Source: a virus
Direction: 5' to 3' (one strand)
Virus record (IMG/VR): IMGVR_UViG_3300017991_000091
Coordinates: 20,030-84,029 of that record
Length of the DNA: 64,000 bases
The notes under the pieces were generated by a model that was given only the letters and a program-made list of their open reading frames with translations, searched no databases and was not told the DNA's origin. The translations under genes were made by a program, and so were the position numbers. Numbering within the stretch: the first letter of the stretch is position 1; each line of letters opens with the position of its first letter. Shown here one piece after another: positions 1 through 9,148 of this stretch.

Positions 1-1503
1 CTTTATCTGAACGATGTCTCCTACATCAAATCCTTCTGTAATTTCAACCTTCTCACCAATCTTTACGAAGTCCTCATCATCTAAGGATTCCCATGAAATA
101 TGTTTCTCAGAAGCGGGTTCACCTGGTTGTGTTACAGTAACTCCAGAAGCGTCTGAATTTTTCACAATCCAAGTTTCCTCACCTTTCTTCAGAACGTTTC
201 CTTGTGCAACCTTAGAGCTGACTCCTCCTTCAGTAGGAAGAGATTTTTCCTCAATATCAACATCCATATCTTTCAACTTGGACTCAATATCTACCAACTC
301 CTTTCGCTCATCCTCAGTACATTTTCCAGCTTCTTTTTTGGCCAGGAGTTCTTCCTTACGAGCCACGAGTTGATCCATTCCTTCCTTCATCTTTTTCTTC
401 TTGGGGTGGGACTTACTACATTTCTCTTCCAGATCCTCTAAAGTTAAACCATCCTCAAGATCCGCTCTATCCAATTCCATCATCTTACGGAATCTTTGAA
501 GATCTTCAGAATCAGCAAACTTCAAATCATCCTTAGTTATGACAATTCTTCCTTTATGGCTGACCGTCTCCTTAGTCTCCTTTTTCTCCTCCATCTCAGG
601 CTCAAAATCTCCAACCGGTTCTGCCTCAGGAACATCTATATCCATCTCCTCCTTCGGCCAGACATGAACTTTTCCAGAGTCTACTTCTATAGTAGCAACC
701 TCTGCACCTTCGATAGCAATGTCTCCTTCTTTTCCTGGGAGTCCAACCAGAACTCTTCCTTCATCAATCTTAATTATCTTGACCTCCTGATCACCATAAA
801 GGAGTTCTGTTCCTTCTTTGATCTTATCTTCTTTAAGAAGGGATTCGACGGTGGTTTTAGATTCCTTGGATTCCTCTGTCTTAGAAATAGACTCAAACAA
901 CTGCTTAGCAAAGTCCCTCTCTGCCGATGTAGCACTCTTGTTCTCCATCTCGGCCTGAACCGTAGGTAGTACATTCCTTTTAATAGAGGCAGGTAAAACT
1001 CCGAACGTGCTCGGGTCCGCAGTAAAATCAGTCGTGCGGTAAACATATGATTCCGGAATCACCCTACTGAACTTTCCGGTGTCATCCTCAGACTCTTCCA
1101 GGTCTCCCTCTGCCCGAGTGCTAACACCAACACCACACTCAGCCCGGATTAAACTATCCACAATTCTACCCATAGGAGTATCCAGAACGTCCATGGTCTG
1201 CCAAACATTATTCTCATCCATCCACATCTTATGGATAACATGAGAAGTAAGTTGAAGATCAGATTGAGTCTCCGTAGGATGTTCCGCCTGACCAAATAGT
1301 CTTCGATTCTGAATCATTTCCTGAAGAGTTTCATCGGCAAGGACTTTATCAAAGACCCCTCTCTCATAGATGCGATTGTTTGCATTCCTTTCTCCCAGAT
1401 TACATATATTGTAAGTAACCCGGCAAAGGACAGCATCCGGAAGGTTTCCCTGATCCTTCTCTTCAATTATTGGTTTATTCTTCAGATTTTCAATAATATT
1501 CAT
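1..1503 (-). CDS. Prohead protease, gp21-like (C-terminus runs off window)
   Basis: The frame is open for 501 codons without a stop and continues past base 1. The N-terminal 165 residues look like a T4 gp21-type prohead protease, which processes head proteins during capsid maturation. Seen: NLGERNANNRIYERGVF near residues 35-51, GQAEHP with His75, and GVGVSTRAEG with Ser128; I infer His75 and Ser128 are catalytic. T4 gp21 is about 210 residues, so over 330 extra residues follow here, mostly acidic and Lys/Glu-rich with two adjacent ESK tripeptides (EESKESK). The tail may be a fused scaffold or core segment. Its position downstream of the portal in the same operon fits T4-like head gene order. 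Confidence 0.8.
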   Translation of the reverse strand, partial: MNIIENLKNKPIIEEKDQGNLPDAVLCRVTYNICNLGERNANNRIYERGVFDKVLADETLQEMIQNRRLFGQAEHPTETQSDLQLTSHVIHKMWMDENNVWQTMDVLDTPMGRIVDSLIRAECGVGVSTRAEGDLEESEDDTGKFSRVIPESYVYRTTDFTADPSTFGVLPASIKRNVLPTVQAEMENKSATSAERDFAKQLFESISKTEESKESKTTVESLLKEDKIKEGTELLYGDQEVKIIKIDEGRVLVGLPGKEGDIAIEGAEVATIEVDSGKVHVWPKEEMDIDVPEAEPVGDFEPEMEEKKETKETVSHKGRIVITKDDLKFADSEDLQRFRKMMELDRADLEDGLTLEDLEEKCSKSHPKKKKMKEGMDQLVARKEELLAKKEAGKCTEDERKELVDIESKLKDMDVDIEEKSLPTEGGVSSKVAQGNVLKKGEETWIVKNSDASGVTVTQPGEPASEKHISWESLDDEDFVKIGEKVEITEGFDVGDIVQIK

Positions 1504-1518
1504 ATCTATATCCTCAAC

Positions 1519-3384
1519 TTAGTCTAACATCTCCAACAGAGCTCTGGTTAGATTCATATCTCGGGACTCATTCTTTGAAACCTTTGTAACCTTTACGACA
1601 GTAATTCCAGGTTTCTTTTCCATTTCTTTCTTGGCGTCAGAATCATCAAAGGCCATCACTCTAGTGGATTTATTTTCTCCATCCTCTTCATAGTCTACTT
1701 GGAAGACTTTCTTCATAAAACTGACGTCTTCACCTCTTTCATCAGTTTTAGATTCCTTAGGACACTTTTCTCCTCGTTCCTTCCTTTTACCCACATTACC
1801 TTTTTTCTTCCTTTGCAAAGAACGTTTAGCAGGACCAGTTCCAGTTCGAACTCCGGGTTTATTGTATCCTTCATCCGTTTTGGATTCTTTATCATTATTC
1901 TCTTTTTTCTTTTTACCTCTTTTACCTAAAGACCCATACTTAGCTGCTTCTTCTTTGGTTAATTTTGATTCATTCCTACCCAGTGCCTCTCTCCCCTTAT
2001 CAGATAACTCTAAGCCCATTGCCTCACCCAGAAGGGCAGCCTCTCGAGGAGTTTCATACTTACTGGTCATATACTTAGCAAAGTTCGGATCTATTGAGGC
2101 AAATAGTTCCTGAACCCCTTGGATTGAAAGAGCCTCATTTGTTTTAGACTCATACTCCGTGCCTTTCTTAATCGGCTCAGGAGGAAGAGCTGCATTCTCC
2201 TCTTCTGGACTGGCTGCTACTAACTGATTATAATCATCTTCCTCCATATTGGAAAGGGCATCTAAGGCCAGTTCTTTCAAACCTTCCTCAGTTAACTCAC
2301 CTTCCTCATTTCTCCACATGGAAGCAAATTCAGAATCGAAGCGGAACTCTTTTCCATTGACATCGATCACAGTATCTGTAGAGCCGTCATCCACTAAGAA
2401 TACGTTGAAGGAATTGTTCTCGTGGTCCGTAAATTTCATTTCCTTTAGATTCTTTTTGGATTCCCCCACTTCCTTTTTATCTTCTGCCAAAGATAGCCAG
2501 TCATTAACAAGTTCTAATTTGGCTCCACATTCGGGACATTTTAGATTTTCAACTACATCAACTGATTCATTCTTCTTACTCTCTCTGGGCTCCTCCGGCT
2601 CTTCGCCTGGTTCCTCTGGCAACTCCTCCATCTCCTCAGGAGCCGCTTCCTCCTCTTCCCCCCGCTCATCCTCAATATAAGCAGGGTAGAGGTATTTATC
2701 AAAGATACCAAATTCAATATCCGCAATCTTCAATTCGTGGATTCCCACATAAAGGAATTCTGGAATATTCTCCAAAGGAATAGAACTGGCCCTTGCTGAG
2801 AATTTTTCAACGCCTTCCTGATCCACGATCTTAAGATCAGAAACTTCTCCAGCATCATTTTCTTCGGAGATAAGATAGTAGTTTATATCCTCTGTATTCC
2901 CAATATACTCTTTGGTAATTTCTGGAGCTTCATTTTCCTCAGGTCGTTTTATCTCAGGAACTTCCTCCTCTTCTGGTTCTTCCTCAGGAGGTTCAACAAT
3001 ATCTTCATCTTCTACTTCATCCTGCTCAGTCAACTTCTCAATTTTCTTATCCTCTGGGTCCTTATAGTCGTCAGGGACTTTTCCTTCGACCAATCCCTTA
3101 AAGTTGATATCTAGAGCAGAAGCGAGCTTTCGGGCAGTTTCCACTGCTTCAGTTTCATCCGTTGAAGATCCTATATAATCCTTTTGGACATCTGGCTTCT
3201 TAGAAGAGAAAAGGGCAATCTCATATTTACCACCAATAAAAAATACTCCTACGGAATCCAGAGGAAAGGTCTCCACCTTCTCATCCAACTTCCTTCTTTC
3301 CTTCTTGACTCGAGAAGTCCTCTTTAGGATCTCATCCCCAGAACTTACCACTTTTAAAGTTGCTCGAAGTAAATCTTCGTACAT
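1519..3384 (-). CDS. Acidic head-region protein, 621 aa, unknown function
   Basis: Not recognised as a known family. Residues of about 95-160 are a very Glu-rich low-complexity stretch, and a second acidic stretch lies near 240-270. One CPECG pair lies near residue 280. The tripeptide ESK occurs six times (for example VGESKK, YESKTN, NESKLT, KESKTD twice), usually between predicted helical segments. It lies 15 bp upstream of the prohead protease in the same operon, so an internal scaffold, core or protease-processed head protein is plausible. This is inference from position and composition only. Confidence 0.6.
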   Translation of the reverse strand: MYEDLLRATLKVVSSGDEILKRTSRVKKERRKLDEKVETFPLDSVGVFFIGGKYEIALFSSKKPDVQKDYIGSSTDETEAVETARKLASALDINFKGLVEGKVPDDYKDPEDKKIEKLTEQDEVEDEDIVEPPEEEPEEEEVPEIKRPEENEAPEITKEYIGNTEDINYYLISEENDAGEVSDLKIVDQEGVEKFSARASSIPLENIPEFLYVGIHELKIADIEFGIFDKYLYPAYIEDERGEEEEAAPEEMEELPEEPGEEPEEPRESKKNESVDVVENLKCPECGAKLELVNDWLSLAEDKKEVGESKKNLKEMKFTDHENNSFNVFLVDDGSTDTVIDVNGKEFRFDSEFASMWRNEEGELTEEGLKELALDALSNMEEDDYNQLVAASPEEENAALPPEPIKKGTEYESKTNEALSIQGVQELFASIDPNFAKYMTSKYETPREAALLGEAMGLELSDKGREALGRNESKLTKEEAAKYGSLGKRGKKKKENNDKESKTDEGYNKPGVRTGTGPAKRSLQRKKKGNVGKRKERGEKCPKESKTDERGEDVSFMKKVFQVDYEEDGENKSTRVMAFDDSDAKKEMEKKPGITVVKVTKVSKNESRDMNLTRALLEMLD

Positions 3385-3405
3385 TTCTTTATCCTTCCTT
3401 TTGTA

Positions 3406-3735
3406 TTAAAATCCCAAAGCGCCACCAATAGGAGGAGCGTCCCATTGTAATTCTATATCATCTGTATTCTGAGGAACGCTACCCGCTTGTTTATGTGCAA
3501 TGAAGTCATATGTACCTGCTGGGACATCCTCTGGAACTATCACAGGATACTGTCCGGTCGTTCCCGTCTCCGTCATTGAAATAGCGGAATCCTCCCAATT
3601 TGGATTCGCAGAAAGTTGCTCGTTTACATTATCCCAAATAAGTCCGGTTCTCTTCTGAACTAATCGATAATAATAAGTATTTCCAGTATGTCCTAAGGAA
3701 TCATATAAGATTCTGTGAGTATAGCTAAGTCCCAT
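3406..3735 (-). CDS. Small beta-rich virion-associated protein
   Basis: A 109-residue protein with alternating hydrophobic and polar segments and a turn-rich motif (GTTGQYPVIVPEDVPAGTYDF). This resembles the Ig-like or jelly-roll modules of small phage baseplate or fibre proteins. The pattern also appears in the neighbours at 4214-4516 and 4535-5029. No enzymatic motif is visible. The role as a structural accessory protein is inferred from fold pattern and operon position. Confidence 0.55.
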   Translation of the reverse strand: MGLSYTHRILYDSLGHTGNTYYYRLVQKRTGLIWDNVNEQLSANPNWEDSAISMTETGTTGQYPVIVPEDVPAGTYDFIAHKQAGSVPQNTDDIELQWDAPPIGGALGF

Positions 3736-3745
3736 TTTGTATCCC

Positions 3746-3949
3746 TTACTTCATGTATGCTAGTATTGAACTTGCAACCGCAATAACTGCGGTGAATAAA
3801 GATCCTAAAGTCACCGACAACATCACCGAATCATGTCTTCGATGATGCTCTAAGTGGTTTTCATGTCCCTTCTTAACTTCTCTTAAGATGGTTATGGCTT
3901 CAATTAAGAGATCGTGATCACTTCTTTCCTTAGACTCCTGTTCCATCAT
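3746..3949 (-). CDS. Small single-span membrane protein
   Basis: A 67-residue protein with a charged, helical N-terminal half (HENHLEHHRRHD) and one C-terminal hydrophobic segment (about residues 44-65) ending in a short tail. Topology resembles XhlA-type or other small phage lysis-associated membrane proteins. That function is a guess, because size and topology alone do not decide it. It sits between structural genes with 1-10 bp spacing. Confidence 0.5.
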   Translation of the reverse strand: MMEQESKERSDHDLLIEAITILREVKKGHENHLEHHRRHDSVMLSVTLGSLFTAVIAVASSILAYMK

Positions 3950-3950
3950 A

Positions 3951-4214
3951 TCACTTTCCTTTCCCGGATTCCCGAATAATTGACATAAGCTTACTTATGT
4001 CCCTTGCGGATGCCTCCCGATTAAATCTTTCGTAGACCAGATACAATTTGATCATATCCATATGATCCATGAGAACATCTAGAATATCTTCATCCAAACT
4101 TTCAGAAATCTTATCAAATAAAATGCCCCCAGAGGGAGCATGTAAAATTTCTGAACAGTCGATAACCTTGGAGACTAAAAGAGCTAACTTTTTCTTTTCT
4201 TTTCTGTTCATCAC
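3951..4214 (-). CDS. Hypothetical protein, 87 aa
   Basis: Predicted mostly helical; no signal peptide, membrane span or recognised motif. It overlaps the upstream gene at 4214 by one base (TAATG type) and is two bases from the next gene, which supports it being translated as part of the late operon. Function unknown. Confidence 0.5.
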   Translation of the reverse strand: MMNRKEKKKLALLVSKVIDCSEILHAPSGGILFDKISESLDEDILDVLMDHMDMIKLYLVYERFNREASARDISKLMSIIRESGKGK

Positions 4215-4516
4215 TAATTATTAATTACAGAAGGTCCCTTTCCCATCGGCGTTGGTAATACAAAATCATCCTCGAATACGTAATAACTCGTGGAAGTTTT
4301 CTTTGCCCCATCCTCGTATAAAATCGCATAATAGCTGCCCAACATAGAAAAGTTGAAATCCAAAAAGTACACTCCCTTTCCAACTTCTATGAACTGAAAT
4401 CCAGAAAACCAAACCAAGGAAGGATCTAAAATATCCATGGTTACTTCAACCTCTTCCTTAAAAGAAGAAGATCGATAATATAATCTCTGGATACCCCTTT
4501 TATATTTCTCAGCCAT
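4214..4516 (-). CDS. Small beta-rich protein, late operon
   Basis: A 100-residue protein whose centre (KGVYFLDFNFSMLGSYYAIL) has the same strand-turn-strand pattern as the products at 3406 and 4535. These are probably divergent copies of one beta-sandwich module. There is no recognised catalytic motif. A structural (baseplate, neck or fibre attachment) role is inferred. Confidence 0.5.
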   Translation of the reverse strand: MAEKYKRGIQRLYYRSSSFKEEVEVTMDILDPSLVWFSGFQFIEVGKGVYFLDFNFSMLGSYYAILYEDGAKKTSTSYYVFEDDFVLPTPMGKGPSVINN

Positions 4517-4534
4517 AAGATAAATCGAACCAGC

Positions 4535-5029
4535 TTATCCTATCATAGGCGGAGAGGATAAACCATCAATCTGATCTGATAAAGATTTTAAATCATCACC
4601 ATCGGTCCCCCGAATATTCTGCTCTGAAATATCGAGTTCTGCTTTTGTTGGAGCATCGTAGTCGGCAAGTGCTGTATCAACCTCACTATTAACCTCAGAA
4701 ACTGAAATATCATTTAAATTATCAACTTTGGTCTCAACAGATTGGACATTAGCGCCTATGGACTGAATATTATAGTCCCCAACAGAGAAATGCTTAACTA
4801 CTTCTCCACCTTTATTATCCGAACACAGGATGGACCAATCGCCATTTGCATCCGGAGTAAATGATGCTATCCAACGATTAGATGCCCCTAACTGGGTCAT
4901 TGCCCCCGATTGGGCAACATCTTGGGTATCCGTCTCATCAAACACATCCATGTTCACAGATGTAGATCCATTAGTCGCTTTAAAAAGCACCTTTATAGAT
5001 TCATTGATTTTGTAATTTCTTCTACTCAT
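4535..5029 (-). CDS. Fibre- or baseplate-like protein with beta domain and coiled coil
   Basis: Residues 1-80 form a beta-rich domain of the same type as its two small neighbours (RWIASFTPDANGDWSILC). Residues 85-105 (QSIGANVQSVETKVDNL) have heptad spacing that suggests a short trimeric coiled coil, as in phage upper-baseplate and fibre adaptors. Function is inferred from this architecture; no homologue is named. Confidence 0.55.
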   Translation of the reverse strand: MSRRNYKINESIKVLFKATNGSTSVNMDVFDETDTQDVAQSGAMTQLGASNRWIASFTPDANGDWSILCSDNKGGEVVKHFSVGDYNIQSIGANVQSVETKVDNLNDISVSEVNSEVDTALADYDAPTKAELDISEQNIRGTDGDDLKSLSDQIDGLSSPPMIG

Positions 5030-5032
5030 CTT

Positions 5033-6223
5033 TTATCCTTTTCCAGGAGTTTTAGCTTCTTTAGATACCTCAATTCCTTTATATTTCTTTTTAACCGCAT
5101 TGGCAACCTTAGTTACCAAGGTCTTTAAGGATCCATCGTACCACTTAGGAGAAGATTTATATTGATTGGCTCGGGCTAAAGCATTCCTTGCCTGCTTTTC
5201 CGAATTAATAGGGAAGTGGTCCTTATCATCCTTCACTTTGGGGGATTCGGCCGGAAACACCACATCACCCCGATTCCGGGTCTTTGCCTTTGGATCTTTC
5301 TTTGCTTCATCAATCTTAAATTCTACATCAGAATCCAGGGCGGTATCAATCATCTCTTGGAGGTTATCGTCCATAATAAATTCAGAGTGGTCCTCTTTAG
5401 ATTCTTCCATCTCATCATCTACATATCCAATTTTAGCAAGTTCCTTAGCTCTCTTTTCATCCCTAGAGATTCCAATTCCACCCTCCTCATGTTCAAGAGT
5501 CACCTCTCCTTCGGATTTTAGAGTATTTATAATTTCATCTGCACCTAAATCGGGATTAAATGAAATAGCTCCTTGGACAAGCCGTAAAGCATCATTCTCC
5601 AAATCCCCGGACTCCTCCTGAAGAACCTCTTCAATCTCCGGTAAAGTGGCTGTTCCTTCCTTTTGTGATTCGATTCCACCATATCTTTGACCTAATGCAG
5701 AATAAACATAAAAGATATCCTCAGATTCATTTACTTTGGACTCTTCCATCCCATCATCTACATCAACTGCAGGCATACCCAAACCCGTATTTCCCGGCTC
5801 AGTTTCAACCTCCTCAGGTTCCGAGACGGCCGCCTTGACTTGACTCAGACGAGAAACCAAATCTTGTGCTTCAATATAGTCACCAGAGTCCAAAGCTTCC
5901 TTTGCTTTCGTGATAAGGGATTTGACCTCCTCCGCCACATCTTCGCCCTCTGTCAGCTTTTTAATCTTTTCGGCCTCATCCTGACCATAGTCGCCCTTCT
6001 TATCGCTGGTGGGATCAATACCTTCCTCGGTCTTTGTCTCCTTCGATTCCTCCCTCTCTCCCATCTTTTGGAGTTTTGTGTCCTTCTTTCCATCCCCTTT
6101 GAGTTCCTTCGGACTTTTAGTTTTCAAGGGATCCTTGGCTTTACTGTCCTTAGACTCAGCAGTTTCCACCTTCTGAGAAATACTTTCTAACATATCACCA
6201 AATAATGCGTCTCGACCTTCCAT
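5033..6223 (-). CDS. Acidic head-region protein with basic C-terminal domain
   Basis: A 396-residue protein. Residues 1-310 are acidic and low-complexity with four ESK tripeptides (AESKDS, REESKE, MEESKV, MEESKE). The last 85 residues are basic and helical (FPINSEKQARNALARANQY and TLVTKVANAVKKKYKG). They resemble small helical domains found at the ends of phage prohead-protease or scaffold polyproteins (a DUF6582-like pattern, from memory). It may be an internal head or scaffold protein. Confidence 0.55.
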   Translation of the reverse strand: MEGRDALFGDMLESISQKVETAESKDSKAKDPLKTKSPKELKGDGKKDTKLQKMGEREESKETKTEEGIDPTSDKKGDYGQDEAEKIKKLTEGEDVAEEVKSLITKAKEALDSGDYIEAQDLVSRLSQVKAAVSEPEEVETEPGNTGLGMPAVDVDDGMEESKVNESEDIFYVYSALGQRYGGIESQKEGTATLPEIEEVLQEESGDLENDALRLVQGAISFNPDLGADEIINTLKSEGEVTLEHEEGGIGISRDEKRAKELAKIGYVDDEMEESKEDHSEFIMDDNLQEMIDTALDSDVEFKIDEAKKDPKAKTRNRGDVVFPAESPKVKDDKDHFPINSEKQARNALARANQYKSSPKWYDGSLKTLVTKVANAVKKKYKGIEVSKEAKTPGKG

Positions 6224-6231
6224 AATATCTC

Positions 6232-6474
6232 CTACTGAATATTCTCTACCCCAAGAATATGAAATATCTTTTCCGTATTCTTTTCCTTTACTGCTTGTTT
6301 CAATTCATATTTACTTTCATCAGAAAGATCATCAATTGCTCTTCCTAACTCATCTTCATCAAAAGTGGCCAAACTCATTTTATCCAGCAATTTGTCAATC
6401 TTCCGGACCAGACTTTGAGTATCCACTTCCTCTTCCAACTTTTTATTTATATCATTTAAGGTTTCCTCAAACAT
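6232..6474 (-). CDS. Hypothetical helical protein, 80 aa
   Basis: Short, acidic and almost entirely helical, with heptad-like hydrophobic spacing through residues 5-35 (a possible coiled coil). It carries one ESK (DESKYE). One base separates it from the gene upstream and 8 bp from the gene downstream, so it is co-translated with the structural genes. Function unknown. Confidence 0.5.
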   Translation of the reverse strand: MFEETLNDINKKLEEEVDTQSLVRKIDKLLDKMSLATFDEDELGRAIDDLSDESKYELKQAVKEKNTEKIFHILGVENIQ

Positions 6475-6475
6475 A

Positions 6476-6868
6476 CTAGAGTCCGTAAATCAATTCACTC
6501 TGCTTTTCCAATAGAATAGGGAGGAGGATTCCATATTCTTTTCGTCCTGACTCCATCTCGATAATGCAATGTGTCAATAGAGAGGAGATCCCCTTGATCT
6601 TGATAAGAGGACTTACCCCATCCTTCTCATGAATCTGGCGGAGAGTCTTATACACTGACTTCCCCTTTAACTTAGCCACCAAAGACTCCAAGAGTTGATC
6701 TTTAGTGGGAAGCCTATCCAGCATATTTGAGCAGGACACCAGATTTCCCTGGGATAGAAAGGATTCCGCCAAAGAAAGGACCGTCTGATACTGATCGGTA
6801 GCAAAGTATCTTTTGGACTCCTCTATCCTATTTCTCAAATGAATTTTCTTTTTATTCCTTGGTCCCAT
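6476..6868 (-). CDS. Hypothetical protein, 130 aa
   Basis: Basic N-terminus (NKKKIHLRNRIEESKR) followed by a helical domain. Overlaps the upstream gene (6852-7271) by 17 bp in a different frame. Paired overlapping small genes in a structural operon sometimes encode tail-assembly chaperones, but no slippery sequence was identified here, so that role is not claimed. Confidence 0.5.
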   Translation of the reverse strand: MGPRNKKKIHLRNRIEESKRYFATDQYQTVLSLAESFLSQGNLVSCSNMLDRLPTKDQLLESLVAKLKGKSVYKTLRQIHEKDGVSPLIKIKGISSLLTHCIIEMESGRKEYGILLPILLEKQSELIYGL

Positions 6869-7271
6869 CTTCTACCTCTGTAGTATCCTCTTTGGGTTCA
6901 AATGGATTTTCTTTTCCTTCTAAAACTCGAAGAACCTGACCAGTAATAAGATTATTATAAGCGACTTTGGATACTCGATCTTTCAGTTTGGTTTGTTCCT
7001 CCGAACTTAAATCAACAACTGGATCTCCATGAATCCTCATAAGAAGGTCAAACATCTCTTCTCTTTCCTTTGGAGATTTTTTGGCGTCCTCCTGCATTGG
7101 GGTTTGTAGAGCAGCAGACACGATCGATCGAATTGTTAAATCTACTTTACGAGAAGTTGATTCCAATACAACTTTATTACAATGAGGACAAATAAGTTCC
7201 TTAGATCCAGAACTTTCTTGAATTACTTCTTTTCCTACTGTGTACAATTTTCTACTGAAATCTACTAACAT
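6852..7271 (-). CDS. Protein with single CPHC zinc-type pair, 139 aa
   Basis: Contains one CPHC pair near residue 28 that could share a metal between subunits. A helical segment with RIHGDPVVDLSSEEQTKL follows, then an acidic tail. There is no second cysteine pair within the protein. Late operon context suggests a virion or assembly protein. Function not recognised. Confidence 0.5.
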   Translation of the reverse strand: MLVDFSRKLYTVGKEVIQESSGSKELICPHCNKVVLESTSRKVDLTIRSIVSAALQTPMQEDAKKSPKEREEMFDLLMRIHGDPVVDLSSEEQTKLKDRVSKVAYNNLITGQVLRVLEGKENPFEPKEDTTEVEDGTKE

Positions 7272-7326
7272 CTTCTTCTCTCCTAAACAGGATTATAAAT
7301 GTTTATATTAATTTAGGAACTTAACT

Positions 7327-7842
7327 TTAAATTCCCATTTTAACTGATTGACTTGAAGAGTCAAACCACAATTCGCTGGAAGATGCTCCAGCATCCTGTT
7401 GACTCGTTCCAGACTTAAGATTAAACATATACACACCACCATCCGATGCGACTCTTATTTGAACGGCATTGCCCGTACAAAGTTCAAAAGGTCTGTTGTC
7501 CGGATGTACGGTTAACACGCAAGCATGTGGAGATGTTCCTTGATTAATCCCACCACCAACACTATTTTCCACACCAAAATATGTATTGGAACCTTGGCCT
7601 CCCTCATCCCTAAAGTTAATATAGCAATGTTTTCCAGATTTAGATTCTAATCGAACACAAAGATAATCCTCAGGATTTTGAACCTCAAATGTGCATATTG
7701 GAGCATTCGTATTAATTCCTACTCTTCGGTTATTAATATCAACCTGAACTGTTGGATTAGCTTGAAAATCCTGAATTTGAAGGAATGAAGTTTCCTCGTT
7801 TTCAGGACGAACAAAAATAACATTTTCTTCTATAATTTTCAT
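7327..7842 (-). CDS. Tail-fibre-like protein
   Basis: Starting at the ATG at 7842, which follows a GGAAAAG ribosome site (a TTG 33 bases upstream is possible), the protein is 171 residues. It has repeated short beta segments typical of fibre shafts: RRVGINTNAPICTFEV, then glycine-rich loops, and near the C-terminus GASSSELWFDSSSQSVKMG. It follows a second fibre-like gene. Probable receptor-binding or fibre segment. Confidence 0.6.
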   Translation of the reverse strand: MKIIEENVIFVRPENEETSFLQIQDFQANPTVQVDINNRRVGINTNAPICTFEVQNPEDYLCVRLESKSGKHCYINFRDEGGQGSNTYFGVENSVGGGINQGTSPHACVLTVHPDNRPFELCTGNAVQIRVASDGGVYMFNLKSGTSQQDAGASSSELWFDSSSQSVKMGI

Positions 7843-7889
7843 ATCTTTTCCGTTCTTATATTCTAATATAAACAATTTTATAATCCTAT

Positions 7890-9128
7890 TTAAGAAATAG
7901 CTGTGACAATACCACCAACAACGGTTATATTTGTAACCAATCCATTGAAATCAGCCCCATTATCAGCTTCTATTGTTCCAGCAGTGAAGTTACCGGGGAC
8001 ATCGACGTCACCATTTGATAAATCTACATCGAGTCTTGTGGTAGCGACGGTTCGTGCGTCATTTATAGTTTGCACTTCCCAATGATCGCCGTCCACGATA
8101 AAACGTCCTTCTTTTGAATTAGCGGTAGCCCCGCTATCAAACAGACTTATTGAAGCTTGGGAGGTGCCAGAAAGCTGCAATTCTGGCGTAGCCGTTGACC
8201 CATTTGCTTTAACTCTAGAATTAGCCCATCCAGAAGAAGAAATATAAGGAATATAATCATCTGTTATATTGGTTAGATCACCACCTGCAAATGTAGGAGT
8301 TCCAGTTTGAGTTACATCCTGATCTATGTAAGAATGATCGGTCCCATTATTTGATACATGTGTAAAAGCAGAATCCCAATTTGAATTTTCTGCGACGGAC
8401 ACATGAACACTATCACCACCTGCAATTTGAGAATGATCATATGCTGTCTTTGCATTAGCTATAGTGAGTGAATTACTACCATCCGTAAGACTGTTTTGTA
8501 TGTTAATATTACCCCCAGCTTCTACTGTCATCCTTATAGCATTACTGGTGGCAAAGTGGATTGGTGTATTTTCGAAATTACACAAAGAGAAAGAATAATC
8601 AACACTACCTGCTGGTAGTGTACCAGGCGATCCATTAAAGCCCAGATAAAAATTAACATTAGTTGGTCCCGTATCTCTAAACCGGAAATATCCTGCAGAG
8701 TCTACTGCTGAATTTACCTGATTAAAGCATGTACCACTGGCATTCGTCAAGATTTGGCTTGTAAATGTTGGAGTATCCCCCTCACCTACTCCCAAGCTGT
8801 TTCTGGCAGTAGATCCGAATTCGACTACCCATCCTGCAGCACTGCCCACAATAAAATTACCATCAGAACTATCTAATCCGGCTAAAGTTGTCAGATTAGA
8901 ATCATAAGCTTGGATATCAGATCCAATTGCTAATTGTAACTTTGATCTCGCAGAGGCCCCCGAGTAAACATTACATTCCCCTCCCTCGATATACATCATG
9001 CCCAGAAGGCCAGAAAGATCAATATCGGCACCACCCGCCTGCAAATCAACTTTCCCATTCCCGTCTTGATCAAAGTCCGAATAAGTCCTTTGATTTATTA
9101 CGGAATCGTTATTATCACCAAATCCCAT
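7890..9128 (-). CDS. Tail fibre protein
   Basis: A 412-residue, Gly/Ser/Thr/Asn-rich, beta-repetitive protein typical of tail fibres (LGVGEGDTPTFTSQILTNA and VTQTGTPTFAGGDLTNI are fibre-shaft repeats). The N-terminus carries an EF-hand or dockerin-like calcium loop (DFDQDGNGKVDL, residues 18-29, with acidic residues at 18, 20, 22 and 28). Calcium-dependent attachment or folding is therefore possible. It is followed 14 bp downstream by the reading frame of the second fibre-like gene. Confidence 0.7.
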   Translation of the reverse strand: MGFGDNNDSVINQRTYSDFDQDGNGKVDLQAGGADIDLSGLLGMMYIEGGECNVYSGASARSKLQLAIGSDIQAYDSNLTTLAGLDSSDGNFIVGSAAGWVVEFGSTARNSLGVGEGDTPTFTSQILTNASGTCFNQVNSAVDSAGYFRFRDTGPTNVNFYLGFNGSPGTLPAGSVDYSFSLCNFENTPIHFATSNAIRMTVEAGGNINIQNSLTDGSNSLTIANAKTAYDHSQIAGGDSVHVSVAENSNWDSAFTHVSNNGTDHSYIDQDVTQTGTPTFAGGDLTNITDDYIPYISSSGWANSRVKANGSTATPELQLSGTSQASISLFDSGATANSKEGRFIVDGDHWEVQTINDARTVATTRLDVDLSNGDVDVPGNFTAGTIEADNGADFNGLVTNITVVGGIVTAIS

Positions 9129-9148
9129 TTTATCTTCCTGTGAAACCT

